Positions 27,111 to 36,442 of a stretch of 37,463 nt of DNA are shown here, in pieces. Location of the stretch: contig JAUQQC010000003.1 in the NCBI GenBank assembly GCA_030550025.1, positions 1 through 37,463 on the forward strand, written 5' to 3'. The translations under genes were made by a program, and so were the position numbers. The notes beneath the pieces were generated by a model. The model was not told the origin of the DNA, made no database searches, and was given only the letters and a program-made list of their open reading frames with translations. The first letter of the stretch is position 1, and each line of letters opens with the position of its first letter. This DNA is from Acidobacteriota bacterium. GTDB lineage: Bacteria > Acidobacteriota > Blastocatellia > HR10.

Positions 27111-28117
27111 GGCGTTTTCCTCCGCGCGTTAATACGCTCGGTGAGCCTAGCCAGCTCCAATAACCATCGCTCCAACTCCCGTTCGTACTCTTCCGGCGGC
27201 ATCTCGGCCTTCCGAGCTTTCACCGCCTCGATCTTCTCAAGGAGCGCCTGCCGCTGGCGAAGCAAAGCGCGCAGTTCTTCATCTTCTCCGCCGATCTCGA
27301 CCGGCGCTTCCAGATACACCGTTCGCGCCAGCTGTCCATCCCCCTCGCCTACCTCCCCGTGTCCGATGCCATCACCATTATCGTCGAGAAGAGGGTGCTC
27401 GGTCGCCAGGATCCCTTGCTGCGCATAATGCTCCGCTGTCAACGCGGTGGCGAAGGCGAAGGCTTCCGCGAGCGAGATGCGCCCATCTTTATCAGCGTCG
27501 GCTCGCGCATCGGTGAAAGCCTCGATGAAGTAGTGAGCGAAGATCGTCGCCTGCTGCTCGCGTCCGCTGCGCGTGGCCGTGATGACGATCGTCCCCGGTC
27601 GACTCAGCACCGGAAGGAACGCGCCGCTTGAGCTGGCCGCGTTCACGAAGACGATATGGCGCGCCTTCACTCGCGAAAGAAGAGCGCGGAAATCCTCCGC
27701 CGAGAGATCCGGCCCGACCAGATGGAAATATCCGCGCGCGCCATCGAAGCCGCCGTGCCCGATCAGGAAGATGACGATGAGACTCTCGGGCGTGCTCTCC
27801 ACGCGTAATCGTTCGAACGCGTGGCGAACCGCATCGGCGGTCGCGCGCGCGACATTCGGCGAACACCCGCGGCCATCGGGAGTGAGCACGAAGACGTGCT
27901 CCGGGCGAAATCGCCAGCGTTCGGTGAGGAGCCCGCAGAGGCGATCGGTCCATTCGGTGAACCGACGCTCGAACGTCGGGTCGCCACCGAGGCCGCGCAC
28001 GAGCACGGCGAACCGCTCATCCGGCGCGCGCCGCTCTCCTTGCGCGTGGGCTCCGCCGAGAAGCAACAGTCCCACGACCACGCTCGTCCCCATCTTTCCG
28101 AAGGACGATCGCGTCAT
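27107..28117 (-). CDS. Exported caspase-fold (C13/C14-like) protein lacking the catalytic cysteine, with EF-hand loop
   Basis: 336 residues with a signal peptide (SVVVGLLLLGGAHAQ, cleavage near 26). The caspase-like fold shows the His-Gly motif FLIGHGGFDG (His121). At the strand where peptidases have DACxSG, this protein reads VFVNAASSSGAFLPVLS (159-165), with no Cys. The only cysteines, at 61 and 85, are far from the site. The family-like segment TIVITATRSGREQ follows. A canonical 12-residue EF-hand loop lies at 207-218 (DADKDGRISLAE) and a looser DDNGDG at about 245-250. The C-terminus (about 265-336) is an Arg/Glu-rich coiled coil. It is probably a calcium-binding scaffold or pseudopeptidase. 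Start 28117 follows GGGGGAG and overlaps the upstream stop by 4 bp (ATGA). Confidence 0.8.
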   Translation of the reverse strand: MTRSSFGKMGTSVVVGLLLLGGAHAQGERRAPDERFAVLVRGLGGDPTFERRFTEWTDRLCGLLTERWRFRPEHVFVLTPDGRGCSPNVARATADAVRHAFERLRVESTPESLIVIFLIGHGGFDGARGYFHLVGPDLSAEDFRALLSRVKARHIVFVNAASSSGAFLPVLSRPGTIVITATRSGREQQATIFAHYFIEAFTDARADADKDGRISLAEAFAFATALTAEHYAQQGILATEHPLLDDNGDGIGHGEVGEGDGQLARTVYLEAPVEIGGEDEELRALLRQRQALLEKIEAVKARKAEMPPEEYERELERWLLELARLTERINARRKTP

Positions 28118-30387
28118 ATCTCCCCCAGTCGCCGCCGCAACGCCCACTCGAGCGAAAGGAAGCCGACTAGAAGCAGAAAGATGATCGGCATGTCCCACAA
28201 TTCTTTGGTCACGCGAATCGAGTGCGCTCCGGCCGAATACTCCAGCTCGGGCACCAGGGCTTCCGCTTCAGAGATCGGATGATATTCCCCGCCGGTCTCC
28301 CGCGCGAGCCACTTCAGCAGCTCGACGTTTTGTCCAGCTCCGCGATATTCTCGATCCGGCTCTCGCACGATCAACTGAGCCTCCGCCTCGCCCAACTCGC
28401 GATCGGCACGCTGCGCGCGCGCGCGAAGGCGATACACACCTGGTTCCCGCACCAGGAGCGCGCCGATGTACTCCCCCCCACTCTCCAGAGAGGGCTCCAC
28501 GCGCACGCGCTCGGTCGCGCCGTGCGGCGTGGTCACTTCGACCTCAACCGCGGCGTTCGGAACGGATCGGAAAAGCTCATCCCGCACCTCCACGCGGAGG
28601 GGAGCTTCATCCCCCACTTCGTAAGCGTCCGCATCAGTCCGCACTGTGACCGGATCCTCGGCGAAGCTGACCATATATCGCAGCATCTGCTTCCAGAACG
28701 TCTCGTGCGAGAGATCGCTCGAACCCATCTCCATCTGCCATCGCCAGGAATCCGAAGGCGTGAAGGCGAGACCGATCCCCCGACCATATCGGTGCAGAGC
28801 GAGCAGGACGGGACGCACTCCGGTGCGCAAGGCCTTCGCCCCTTCGAGCAAGACGATGGCGCCGGGCTTGGCGCGCGTGAAGACCTCGGGCACGGTCACG
28901 CGCGGCAGCGCTCGCCATGCGCGCTCGTTCGCCGCAGGATCGGCCTTCAGGCGCGTGATCGGATGTTCGCGCCCATCCGCGGTCAACATCGGCGCATAGG
29001 CCGCGACCTCCTGCTCGCTCTCGCGCGGATCTTCCGATCGTTCGTGCCGCACCTCGACGGGAAGGACCTCGGCGAGCGGCGTCAACGCATACCCCCCAGC
29101 CGAGAACGAACGCCGACCACCAAGCATGAGCAATCCCCCTCCACGCCGCGCGACGAACGCCTCCATCCACTCCAGTTGCTCGCGGGTGAAGAACCCGGCT
29201 TCCACGCTCCCGAGGATCAGCCCCTTGAACCGAAAGAGTTCCTCCGGGCGCTCCGGAAATCCCTGCACCAATTCCTCCCCGCTCTCGACGCCCTGCCGAT
29301 AGAATTTCCCCCGAGCCGTGCGCACGACCGAGACGAGATTGAGCTGCTCGTCATCGGCGACAGCGGCGCGCAGTTTCCCGTATTCCCACCGGGGTTCTCC
29401 CTCGATGTAGAGCACGCGCGCCACTTCGTCGCGCACCTCCACGATGGCCTCCAGCCGATTGTTCTCGGGGATCAATTCCCGCGGTTGGGGATCAATGACG
29501 AAGACGTACCGATGCACACCGGCCTCCGGCGGCGTGAACTCCAACGCGACCGCCAAGGACCCCATCTCGCGAGCGCACTCGATCGGTTTCACCTGAAGCG
29601 TGCGCTCGCCCTCGATGACGCGCACCGTCACGCGACGTTCCAGTCCGCGCCCGCAGCGGAGGAGGAGGTCGGCCTTCACCGATGATCCTTTGAGGACGCG
29701 CCGGGGAACGTTCACGCGCACCAGTTCGACGTCACGCTCGACCTGCCGTTGCCCCACGCCGACCGCGTAAATGGGGACGCGCCGCGCCGCAAACGTCGGA
29801 AGGAGGGCCGAGAGGTCTCGCCGCGCATTATGCGCCCCATCGCTGAGGAGGATGATGGCGGCCAGCGATTCTCCGTGAAGGCTTGCGAGAACGCGCTCAA
29901 GCCCGGTCGCGAGATCCGTCCGGGGGACAGTCGCCCGGTCCGTCAGCTCCCCGCCGCTCAGCGTGAAGACGCGCACCGCGAACTTCGCCGTGAGCGCGCG
30001 CCAGAATGTACCTTCGGAAGCGAGGAGCGCGTGAACGGCCTCCGCGCGAGAGCGACCGTTCACGTCCGGGATCGTCATACTGAGAGAATCGTCCACCACG
30101 ATCGCGACCGTCGCCGTGTGGGGGATGATCGAAGGGACGATCACGACCGGTTGCAACACGCAGAAGATCAACAGGGCGAGCGCGCTGAGCCGAAGACCGA
30201 GCAGGACGATCTTCATCCGCCGTGGGAGCAGCTGTCGCGCGCGCCGAACGATCAGATACGCGCCGCTGAGCGTCGCCGCCACCAGCGCGGCTCGGGCGCT
30301 CGCCGAAGAGAACGCCGCGAACGAAAACTCACCGCGCTCGAAAACGACCGGCGGATATTTGAAGAGCCATTCAAACACACGATCCAT
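28114..30387 (-). CDS. Membrane protein with VWA and glutamine-amidotransferase-like domains
   Basis: A 757-residue protein and first gene of the leftward operon. Two N-terminal membrane helices (about 31-47 and 59-83) precede a VWA domain whose MIDAS is DDSLS (Asp99, Ser101, Ser103). The VWA fold includes AIILLSDGAHNARRDL. An immunoglobulin-like segment and a GATase1-like domain follow, the latter with LILGSVEAGFFTREQLEWME and FVARRGGGLLMLGGRRSF; no nucleophilic Cys is apparent. Another beta-sandwich region lies before the final membrane helix (about 733-750, PIIFLLLVGFLSLEWAL). The architecture parallels the BatA-like gene at the other end of the operon, but the sequences are clearly distinct. 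ATG 30387 has no strong ribosome-binding site. Confidence 0.87.
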   Translation of the reverse strand: MDRVFEWLFKYPPVVFERGEFSFAAFSSASARAALVAATLSGAYLIVRRARQLLPRRMKIVLLGLRLSALALLIFCVLQPVVIVPSIIPHTATVAIVVDDSLSMTIPDVNGRSRAEAVHALLASEGTFWRALTAKFAVRVFTLSGGELTDRATVPRTDLATGLERVLASLHGESLAAIILLSDGAHNARRDLSALLPTFAARRVPIYAVGVGQRQVERDVELVRVNVPRRVLKGSSVKADLLLRCGRGLERRVTVRVIEGERTLQVKPIECAREMGSLAVALEFTPPEAGVHRYVFVIDPQPRELIPENNRLEAIVEVRDEVARVLYIEGEPRWEYGKLRAAVADDEQLNLVSVVRTARGKFYRQGVESGEELVQGFPERPEELFRFKGLILGSVEAGFFTREQLEWMEAFVARRGGGLLMLGGRRSFSAGGYALTPLAEVLPVEVRHERSEDPRESEQEVAAYAPMLTADGREHPITRLKADPAANERAWRALPRVTVPEVFTRAKPGAIVLLEGAKALRTGVRPVLLALHRYGRGIGLAFTPSDSWRWQMEMGSSDLSHETFWKQMLRYMVSFAEDPVTVRTDADAYEVGDEAPLRVEVRDELFRSVPNAAVEVEVTTPHGATERVRVEPSLESGGEYIGALLVREPGVYRLRARAQRADRELGEAEAQLIVREPDREYRGAGQNVELLKWLARETGGEYHPISEAEALVPELEYSAGAHSIRVTKELWDMPIIFLLLVGFLSLEWALRRRLGEI

Positions 30388-30737
30388 ACGCGCCCCGATT
30401 CCCTACACAAGGAACGTCCCGGCACGCCCATCGGTTGCGCCTTTCGCGCGCTCGCGCACGAAGCGCGTATCGGCCACCAGGAGGCTTCAGCGTCCGGCGC
30501 CGTGTCCTCGAGGCCTTCCGCCCTTTCCCCCTGCGCATCGTGGCGACAGCGAACCGTTTCAAACAACGTCTGCCGATGCCCCAGCGATCATCAGATCGCG
30601 TGAGGGCGTTCGATCCCGGTGCCCTCGCACGCCTCGGCGATTATATCACAGCTCGTCCGCATCGTAATCCTTGGGAAACGCTCGATGGCGCTCCCCTGGA
30701 CGAATCGGCCCGCTCTTTGTTACCTTGCTCTCCGGCG
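30388..30737. other. Divergent intergenic region without recognisable gene
   Basis: These 350 bp separate the leftward MoxR/VWA operon from tyrA. The tyrA frame stays open upstream to about 30435, but the translation is low-complexity Arg/Pro-rich and unlike any family I know. TATATC at 30642-30647 could be a -10 for tyrA, without a matching -35. No good promoter for the leftward operon is visible by eye, which is surprising for a 14-kb transcription unit and may point to an alternative sigma factor or an activator. Confidence 0.5.
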
Positions 30738-31565
30738 ATGAAGAGTGAAGGACCGACGTGCGCAGTCATCGGGTTCGGCCGCTTCGGCCGGTTGCTCGCG
30801 CGCATTCTCCGCGAGGAGTTCTCCGTCCGTGTGTGCGATCGGCAACCCGATCACGCAGCCGCCCGGGAGATCGGCGTGGAAGTCGTCCCGCTCGCGGCCG
30901 CGTGTGCCGCCGACGCGCTCTTCTTCTGCGTCCCCATCTCGGAGCTGGAGTCCGCAATTCGGGAAGCGCGCCCATATGTGCGCCCCGGCGCGCTGGTCAT
31001 GGATACGTGCTCGGTGAAGCTCCACCCGCTCGAGGTGATGCGTCGCCGGTTGCCCGAGGATGTGGAAGCCTTGGGCACGCATCCGCTCTTTGGCCCCGAT
31101 AGCGCGAAGGATGGATTATGCGGCTTGCGAATCGTCTTCTGCCCGTTGCGCGTGAGTGCGACCTCGCTGCAATTCTGGCGCGCATTCTGGGAACGGCGCG
31201 GCGTGCGCGTGATCGAGATGTCCCCGGACGAGCACGATCGCCGAGCGGCGTACTCGCAAGGGATCACGCACTTTGTCGGCCGCGTACTCGGGGAACTCCC
31301 CCTCGAATCGGGAGAGATCACGACCAAAGGTTTCGAGGCCATTCGCAGCGTGATCGAGCAGACGACACACGATACCTGGCAGCTCTTCCACGACCTCCAA
31401 CACTACAACCCCTACACGCCGCAGATGCGAGAAGACCTCATCCGCGCTTTCGCGAACGTCATGTTGAAGCTCTATCCCGACGATCCGACGCTGAAGGCCC
31501 TTTGGCGAGCCCAGCGCGTGCGACGAAGAGCGGAGGGGAAACGCCAGGAGTCTGAGGCGCCGTGA
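30738..31565 (+). CDS. tyrA: Prephenate/arogenate dehydrogenase family protein
   Basis: A 275-residue TyrA-type dehydrogenase (tyrosine biosynthesis; oxidative decarboxylation of prephenate or arogenate). The NAD(P) fold starts CAVIGFGRFGRLLARIL with GxGxxG at 12-17. The second strand ends in an Arg-rich turn, VRVCDRQPD, which may allow NADP. Active-site segments VMDTCSVK and GTHPLFGPDS (His115) are intact. The C-terminal helices include HDRRAAYSQGITHFVGRVL and the dimerisation region. No chorismate mutase or ACT domain is fused. ATG 30738 is chosen because it begins directly before the nucleotide-binding strand; no ribosome-binding site is evident. It ends 6 bp from the convergent guaA. Confidence 0.88.
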   Translation: MKSEGPTCAVIGFGRFGRLLARILREEFSVRVCDRQPDHAAAREIGVEVVPLAAACAADALFFCVPISELESAIREARPYVRPGALVMDTCSVKLHPLEVMRRRLPEDVEALGTHPLFGPDSAKDGLCGLRIVFCPLRVSATSLQFWRAFWERRGVRVIEMSPDEHDRRAAYSQGITHFVGRVLGELPLESGEITTKGFEAIRSVIEQTTHDTWQLFHDLQHYNPYTPQMREDLIRAFANVMLKLYPDDPTLKALWRAQRVRRRAEGKRQESEAP

Positions 31566-31571
31566 TCGGCT

Positions 31572-33125
31572 TCATTCCCACTCGATCGTGCTCGGGGGCT
31601 TAGAGCTGATGTCGTAGACGACGCGATTGACCCCGCGCACTTCGGAGACGATACGATTGGCCATGCGCTCGAGCACCTCGTAGGGCACGCGGACCCAATC
31701 GGCCGTCATCCCATCCACGCTGCTGACGATGCGAATGGCGATGGTCTGCTCATACGTTCGCTCGTCGCCCATGACGCCGACGCTGCTCACCGGCAGCAAG
31801 ACGGCGAAGGCTTGCCAGACCTGCTCGTAGAGCCCCGCCCGTCGGATCTCTTCCACTACGATGGCGTCGGCCGCGCGCACGATCGCCAATCGCTGCGGCG
31901 TGACTTCGCCCAGCACGCGCACGGCCAAACCCGGACCGGGGAACGGATGACGCTCGAGGATCTCGCGGGGGACTCCCAATTGCCGTCCGACCTCGCGGAC
32001 TTCGTCCTTGAATAATTCGCGCAGCGGCTCGATCAATCGAAAACCGAGTCGCTCGGGCAATCCTCCGACGTTGTGATGGCTCTTGATGACGGCCGAAGGC
32101 CCGCGCACCGACGTGGATTCGATGACGTCGGGATAGGTCGTCCCCTGCACGAGGAACTCGATGGGACCAAGCCGAACGGCCTCTTCGCGGAAGACGGCGA
32201 TGAACTCCGCGCCGATGACCTTTCGCTTCTGCTCGGGATCGGTGACCCCACGCAACCGGTGCAGGAAGCGTTCGCCCGCGCGCACGCCATGCACGCGCAT
32301 TCCCATGCGCTCATAGGCGTGCAGGACTTCCTCGAACTCGCCCTTTCGCAACAGCCCATTATCCACGAAAAGACCGATCAAACGCGAACCAATGGCGCGC
32401 GCCACCAGCGCCGCCGCGACCGAAGAGTCCACACCGCCAGAGAGCGCGCAGAGCGCGCGTCCCGATCCGACCTCTTTCCGAATCCGTGCGATAGTGGACT
32501 CGATGAACGCACTCAACCGCCACTGCCCGCGACAGCCGGCGATGTCGAAGAGGAAGCGGCGGAGGATCTCGCGCCCGTAGGGGGTGTGTGCGACTTCGGG
32601 ATGAAATTGCACCCCATAGAGACCACGCTCCGGATGAGCGATCGCGCCGATGGATCGGTCCGTGCGCGCGAGAATGCGGAATCCTTCCGGTGGACGACGC
32701 ACTTCATCACCATGACTCATCCAGACGGTCATCTCCCGGGGCAATCCGGCGAAGAGCGGGCTCTCGCCGATCACCTCAAGCTGCGCCGCGCCGTATTCTC
32801 GCCGATCCGAAGGGGCGACTTCTCCACCGAGGAAGTGCGCCATCAGTTGGACGCCATAGCAAATGCCGAGGATGGGAAGTCCCAGCTCCAGGATCGCGGG
32901 ATCACAGCGCGGCGCTCCCTCCTCGTAAACCGAGCGCGGTCCGCCCGAGAGGATGAGCGCGCGCGGTCGTCGCGCGCGAATCCGATCGACGGGAGTGGAG
33001 AAGGGCACGATCTCGGAATAAACGCCCAATTCCCGAACCCGTCGGCCGATGAGCTGCGTATACTGCGAGCCGAAGTCCAGGACGAGGACGACTTCGGGCT
33101 CGCTCGAAGCTCCGCTTTCCGTCAT
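31572..33125 (-). CDS. guaA: GMP synthase (glutamine-hydrolysing)
   Basis: A 517-residue GuaA, standard length, converting XMP to GMP with glutamine and ATP. The amidotransferase domain has the nucleophile Cys89 in [12 protein letters not shown] and the His175/Glu177 pair in [11 protein letters not shown]. The ATP-pyrophosphatase domain has the PP-loop SGGVDSS (229-235). The dimerisation domain ends with [16 protein letters not shown], the invariant GuaA terminus. ATG 33125 overlaps the Fur-family stop (ATGA), which fixes the start over the ATG 39 bases further upstream, and implies coupled translation with the regulator. No purine riboswitch is visible upstream. Confidence 0.97.
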   Translation of the reverse strand: MTESGASSEPEVVLVLDFGSQYTQLIGRRVRELGVYSEIVPFSTPVDRIRARRPRALILSGGPRSVYEEGAPRCDPAILELGLPILGICYGVQLMAHFLGGEVAPSDRREYGAAQLEVIGESPLFAGLPREMTVWMSHGDEVRRPPEGFRILARTDRSIGAIAHPERGLYGVQFHPEVAHTPYGREILRRFLFDIAGCRGQWRLSAFIESTIARIRKEVGSGRALCALSGGVDSSVAAALVARAIGSRLIGLFVDNGLLRKGEFEEVLHAYERMGMRVHGVRAGERFLHRLRGVTDPEQKRKVIGAEFIAVFREEAVRLGPIEFLVQGTTYPDVIESTSVRGPSAVIKSHHNVGGLPERLGFRLIEPLRELFKDEVREVGRQLGVPREILERHPFPGPGLAVRVLGEVTPQRLAIVRAADAIVVEEIRRAGLYEQVWQAFAVLLPVSSVGVMGDERTYEQTIAIRIVSSVDGMTADWVRVPYEVLERMANRIVSEVRGVNRVVYDISSKPPSTIEWE

Positions 33126-33625
33126 GACCGTTGGGATGCGCGCCGTTGTTGACACGCTCGACAAATCCCCCAGATGCGCAAGCTGTGATCAACCATCCGA
33201 AAGCCGTGCCGCCGCACGACCTCAGCCTGAATGTTCTCCAACTGCTGGCTGAAGAACTCCGTGATCCCTCCGCACTCGATGCAGATCAGATGATCGTGAT
33301 GCTGCTGGTCGAGCCCTCGCTCATAATGCGTGTAACGATCCCCCAGTTGCATTGAGCGCGCGATCCCACATTCGGTGAGCAGCTTGAGCGTGCGATAGAC
33401 CGTCGTGAAGCCGACGCTGGGATCGCGCTCCCGAACCTTGCGATAGAGGTCTTCGCTCGTGATATGCTTCTCGCTCTCCAGGAACGTCTCCAGGATGAGG
33501 TCGCGCTGCGCCGTCCGCTTCAGCCCTTTGCGTCGCAGATACTCGTGAAAGAGCCGCTTCTCCGGGCGCTCTTCAGACGGAGCGATCGTCACTTCCGCGC
33601 GTGACGTCTTCTTCCTCTCGACCAT
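33122..33625 (-). CDS. Fur-family transcriptional regulator (Fur/PerR/Zur type)
   Basis: 167 residues. The winged helix spans about 25-95 with recognition-helix region [13 protein letters not shown]. The dimerisation domain has the metal motif [11 protein letters not shown] (His109, His110, His112, Cys115, Cys118) and a second CxxC, Cys155 and Cys158 in ICRAC, for the structural zinc. A basic N-terminal extension of about 20 residues precedes the domain. Sequence alone does not separate iron (Fur), peroxide (PerR) and zinc (Zur) subtypes. The order mutS, fur, guaA on one strand and the 4-bp overlap with guaA are unusual. GAGGAG about 7 nt before ATG 33625 supports the start. Confidence 0.92.
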   Translation of the reverse strand: MVERKKTSRAEVTIAPSEERPEKRLFHEYLRRKGLKRTAQRDLILETFLESEKHITSEDLYRKVRERDPSVGFTTVYRTLKLLTECGIARSMQLGDRYTHYERGLDQQHHDHLICIECGGITEFFSQQLENIQAEVVRRHGFRMVDHSLRIWGICRACQQRRASQRS

Positions 33626-33646
33626 CAGCGATCTCCTCGCTTCGAT

Positions 33647-33655
33647 ATTCTACCA
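33647..33655 (-). promoter_or_regulatory. Extended -10 promoter for the fur-guaA pair
   Basis: On the minus strand TGGTAGAAT (33655-33647) matches an extended -10 (TGnTATAAT with one mismatch). It lies in the 68-bp gap between the mutS stop and the fur ATG at 33625, giving a leader of about 15 nt with GAGGAG in it. No good -35 is present, as expected for extended -10 promoters. No clear Fur-box-like palindrome overlaps it. Confidence 0.45.
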
Positions 33656-33693
33656 CATCCGGCGCATTGCTCCTTCGCCCTGCGCGAGATTCA

Positions 33694-36363
33694 TCAGATG
33701 AGCTTCCGCTTGGCCTCTTGCAGCCAGCGCTTCGCTTCTTCCGGCGAGAGCCGATCCACATCGAGGGCACGCAGTTCGTCCAGAAGCGACCGCTGGACGA
33801 CTTCGAAGAGGGTCGGTTGCCGCTTCCATCCCTCGCGCCCAGGCAGATGCTCGGCCAATCGCGGGCGCCCCATCGGATCCAGTTCGTTCGCCTCCAGGTT
33901 CTCCAAGATCTCCCGCGCGCGCGCGATGACCGAACGCGGCAGCCCCGCCAAGCGTGCGACCTCGATCCCGTAGGATTTATTCGCGCTCCCCTCGACGACC
34001 TTGTGCAGGAAGAGGATCTCCCCTTTGGACTCCTTGACGAGGACTTGATAGTTCCGCACGCCGGGCAAGACGCGCGCCAGTTCCGTCAGCTCGTGATAGT
34101 GCGTCGCAAACAGCGTCTTGGCCGCATGATTCGCATTGTTGTGGAGATACTCGGCCACGGCCCAGGCGATCGAGAGACCGTCGAAGGTGGCCGTACCGCG
34201 TCCCACCTCATCGAGCAACACGAGACTGCGGGGCGTGGCCGTGTTCAGGATCTTCGCCGTCTCGATCATCTCCACCATGAAGGTGGAACGCCCTCGCGCG
34301 ACGCTATCGGACGATCCCACGCGCGTGAAGATGCGGTCCACCACGCCCAGGCGCGCTTCGTCAGCGGGGACGAATGATCCCATCTGGGCCATGAGGCAAA
34401 TGAGCGCCGTCTGTCGGAGATAAACGCTCTTGCCGCCCATGTTCGGCCCCGTGAGGATGAGCAGCCGATCGGTCGTGTTGTTCATGTAGAGATCGTTCGG
34501 GACGAAGCGCCCCAACTGCACCTCGACGACGGGATGACGCCCGGCACGAATGTACAACTCATCACCCTCGGTCAGGACGGGACGCCGATAGTTGCGGCGA
34601 ACAGCCACCTCGGCCAAAGCCGCCAGCACATCCAAATGCGCGAGCGCGCGCGCCGTCGCTTGAATGCGCCGGGTCGCGCGCGCCACCTCCTGGCGCAATT
34701 CGTGGAACAATTCCCGCTCCACTTCGAGGATGCGCTCTTCGGCCCCGAGGATCTTCGCCTCGTACTCCTTCAGCTCCGGCGTGGTGAAGCGTTCGGCTCC
34801 GACAAGCGTCTGCTTCCGCTCATAGTCGGGGGGGATCAGATGGAGATTCGCTTTGCTCACTTCGATGAAGTAGCCGAAGACCTGATTGAACTTCACCTTC
34901 AGTGAGGGGATGCCCGTCCGGGCGCGCTCGCGTTGTTCGAGGCGAGCCAGGTAGCTCTTGCTGTCCGTTGCCAGCGCGCGCAGCTCATCCAATTCCGCGT
35001 GGAAGCCGCTGCGGATCGTCGGGCCATCGCCAAGCACCGCGGGCGGATTCTCGACAAGCGCAGCCTCGAGTCGAGCGCGCACGTCCGGAAGCTCGTCGAG
35101 ACTCTCGCGCAGAATTTCGAGGAGCGAGGCCGTCGCTCCTTGCAACAGCTCTTTGAGCTCCGGCACAACGGCCAGACTGCTGCGCAGTGCGGCGAGATCG
35201 CGCGGTGTGGCCGTGCCCACGTTCACGCGCGCGAGCACGCGTTCGAGGTCTTGAATCCGCTTCAACCGCGCGCGCACTTGATCGCGCCACATCGTCTGGC
35301 GCACCAACTCCTCGACGGCATCCAGCCGCGCCGTGATCTCGGCCAGCCGATTGCTTGGGCGCAAGATCCATTGCCGTAGCAACCGCGCTCCCATCGCCGT
35401 CTCCGTCGCGTTCAACACCGCAAACAGCGTGTGCTCGCGCGAGCCATCCAACGCTTCGACCAGCTCCAGATTGCGAACCGTCGTCGGATCCAAGATCATG
35501 AATTCCGAGGGCCGGAAGAAGGAGACCTCCGTGATGTGCGTGGCCTGTGCCCGTTGCGTCTCGCGCACGTAATGCAGCGCCGCTCCGGCCGCTTGCACGG
35601 CCAGGGCATGCCCCTCCAGATCGAAGCCTTCCAGCGTCGAGACGCCGAAGTGCTCGCATAAGAGCGCATGGGCGTAGGCGAAGTCAAAGACCCAATCCTC
35701 AAGCGGCGTGCGCGCCGCGCGATCGAGGACCGTGCTCCCCACGGGCAGATCGCGATCCACGGCGTCTTCGGAGGGGATCGCCTCGCGCCGAACATAAGCG
35801 TTCAAGATCGGCTCCAGCGCTTTCGGAGAGAGCACCTCGCGCGGCGCAAAGGCGTCCATCTGTTCCAAGAGCTGCTCCCACGCCCGTTCCCCGACGAACT
35901 CCGTGACGATGAACTCTCCGGTCGAGAGATCGAGGAAGCTGGCCGCGGCAGCTTCGGCCGTCCCGCACACGGCGGCCAGGTAATTATTCTCGCTCGCTTC
36001 CAACAACGGCCCTTCCAAGACCGTGCCCGGAGTGATGATCCGCACGACCTCCCGCCGCACGAGCTTCGTAGAACTCTTCGGCTCTTCGATCTGATCGCAA
36101 AGGGCGACCCGATACCCTTTGCGAATGAGCTTCGCGATGTAGCCCATCACGGCATGATGGGGCACGCCACACATCGGGACGGGCGTCCCGCGCTCCTTGT
36201 GTCGCGCCGTGAGCGTGATCTCCAATTCGCGCGCGCCGATGATCGCGTCCTCGTAGAATAGCTCGTAGAAATCGCCCAGTCGGAAAAAGAGCAACGTGCC
36301 CGGATAGCGCCGCTTGATCTCGTGATACTGCTTGAGCATGGGCGTGAGCTGACTGGGATTCAT
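33694..36363 (-). CDS. mutS: DNA mismatch repair protein MutS
   Basis: An 889-residue MutS1, slightly above the usual 850-870. The mismatch-recognition domain has LLFFRLGDFYELFYEDA with the Phe-x-Glu wedge at 32-34. Core, lever and clamp domains follow. The ABC-type ATPase has Walker A GPNMGGKS (639-646), then the signature/Walker B region ending SLVLLDEVGRGTATFDG, and LFATHYHELTEL. The C-terminal helical dimer region is present. The frame is open for over 300 codons upstream, but that part is antisense to tsaB and is rejected. ATG 36363 gives the family N-terminus LTPMLKQYHEIKRRYPG. AGGAGG directly abuts the ATG, which is unusually close. Confidence 0.97.
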   Translation of the reverse strand: MNPSQLTPMLKQYHEIKRRYPGTLLFFRLGDFYELFYEDAIIGARELEITLTARHKERGTPVPMCGVPHHAVMGYIAKLIRKGYRVALCDQIEEPKSSTKLVRREVVRIITPGTVLEGPLLEASENNYLAAVCGTAEAAAASFLDLSTGEFIVTEFVGERAWEQLLEQMDAFAPREVLSPKALEPILNAYVRREAIPSEDAVDRDLPVGSTVLDRAARTPLEDWVFDFAYAHALLCEHFGVSTLEGFDLEGHALAVQAAGAALHYVRETQRAQATHITEVSFFRPSEFMILDPTTVRNLELVEALDGSREHTLFAVLNATETAMGARLLRQWILRPSNRLAEITARLDAVEELVRQTMWRDQVRARLKRIQDLERVLARVNVGTATPRDLAALRSSLAVVPELKELLQGATASLLEILRESLDELPDVRARLEAALVENPPAVLGDGPTIRSGFHAELDELRALATDSKSYLARLEQRERARTGIPSLKVKFNQVFGYFIEVSKANLHLIPPDYERKQTLVGAERFTTPELKEYEAKILGAEERILEVERELFHELRQEVARATRRIQATARALAHLDVLAALAEVAVRRNYRRPVLTEGDELYIRAGRHPVVEVQLGRFVPNDLYMNNTTDRLLILTGPNMGGKSVYLRQTALICLMAQMGSFVPADEARLGVVDRIFTRVGSSDSVARGRSTFMVEMIETAKILNTATPRSLVLLDEVGRGTATFDGLSIAWAVAEYLHNNANHAAKTLFATHYHELTELARVLPGVRNYQVLVKESKGEILFLHKVVEGSANKSYGIEVARLAGLPRSVIARAREILENLEANELDPMGRPRLAEHLPGREGWKRQPTLFEVVQRSLLDELRALDVDRLSPEEAKRWLQEAKRKLI

Positions 36364-36442
36364 CCTCCTGTCGCATCCTCCCTCTGCGCGATCGAGCACG
36401 CCTTGGAGAGGCTCGATTCCAATCGCTCGGCGCGCCCTCGGA

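Noticed and set aside
30435-30737. N-terminal extension of tyrA
   Set aside because: Arg/Pro-rich translation without homology; the dehydrogenase fold starts at the ATG at 30738.
33626-33693. Fur or PerR box in the fur promoter region
   Set aside because: I looked for a 7-1-7 type AT-rich palindrome and found none convincing.
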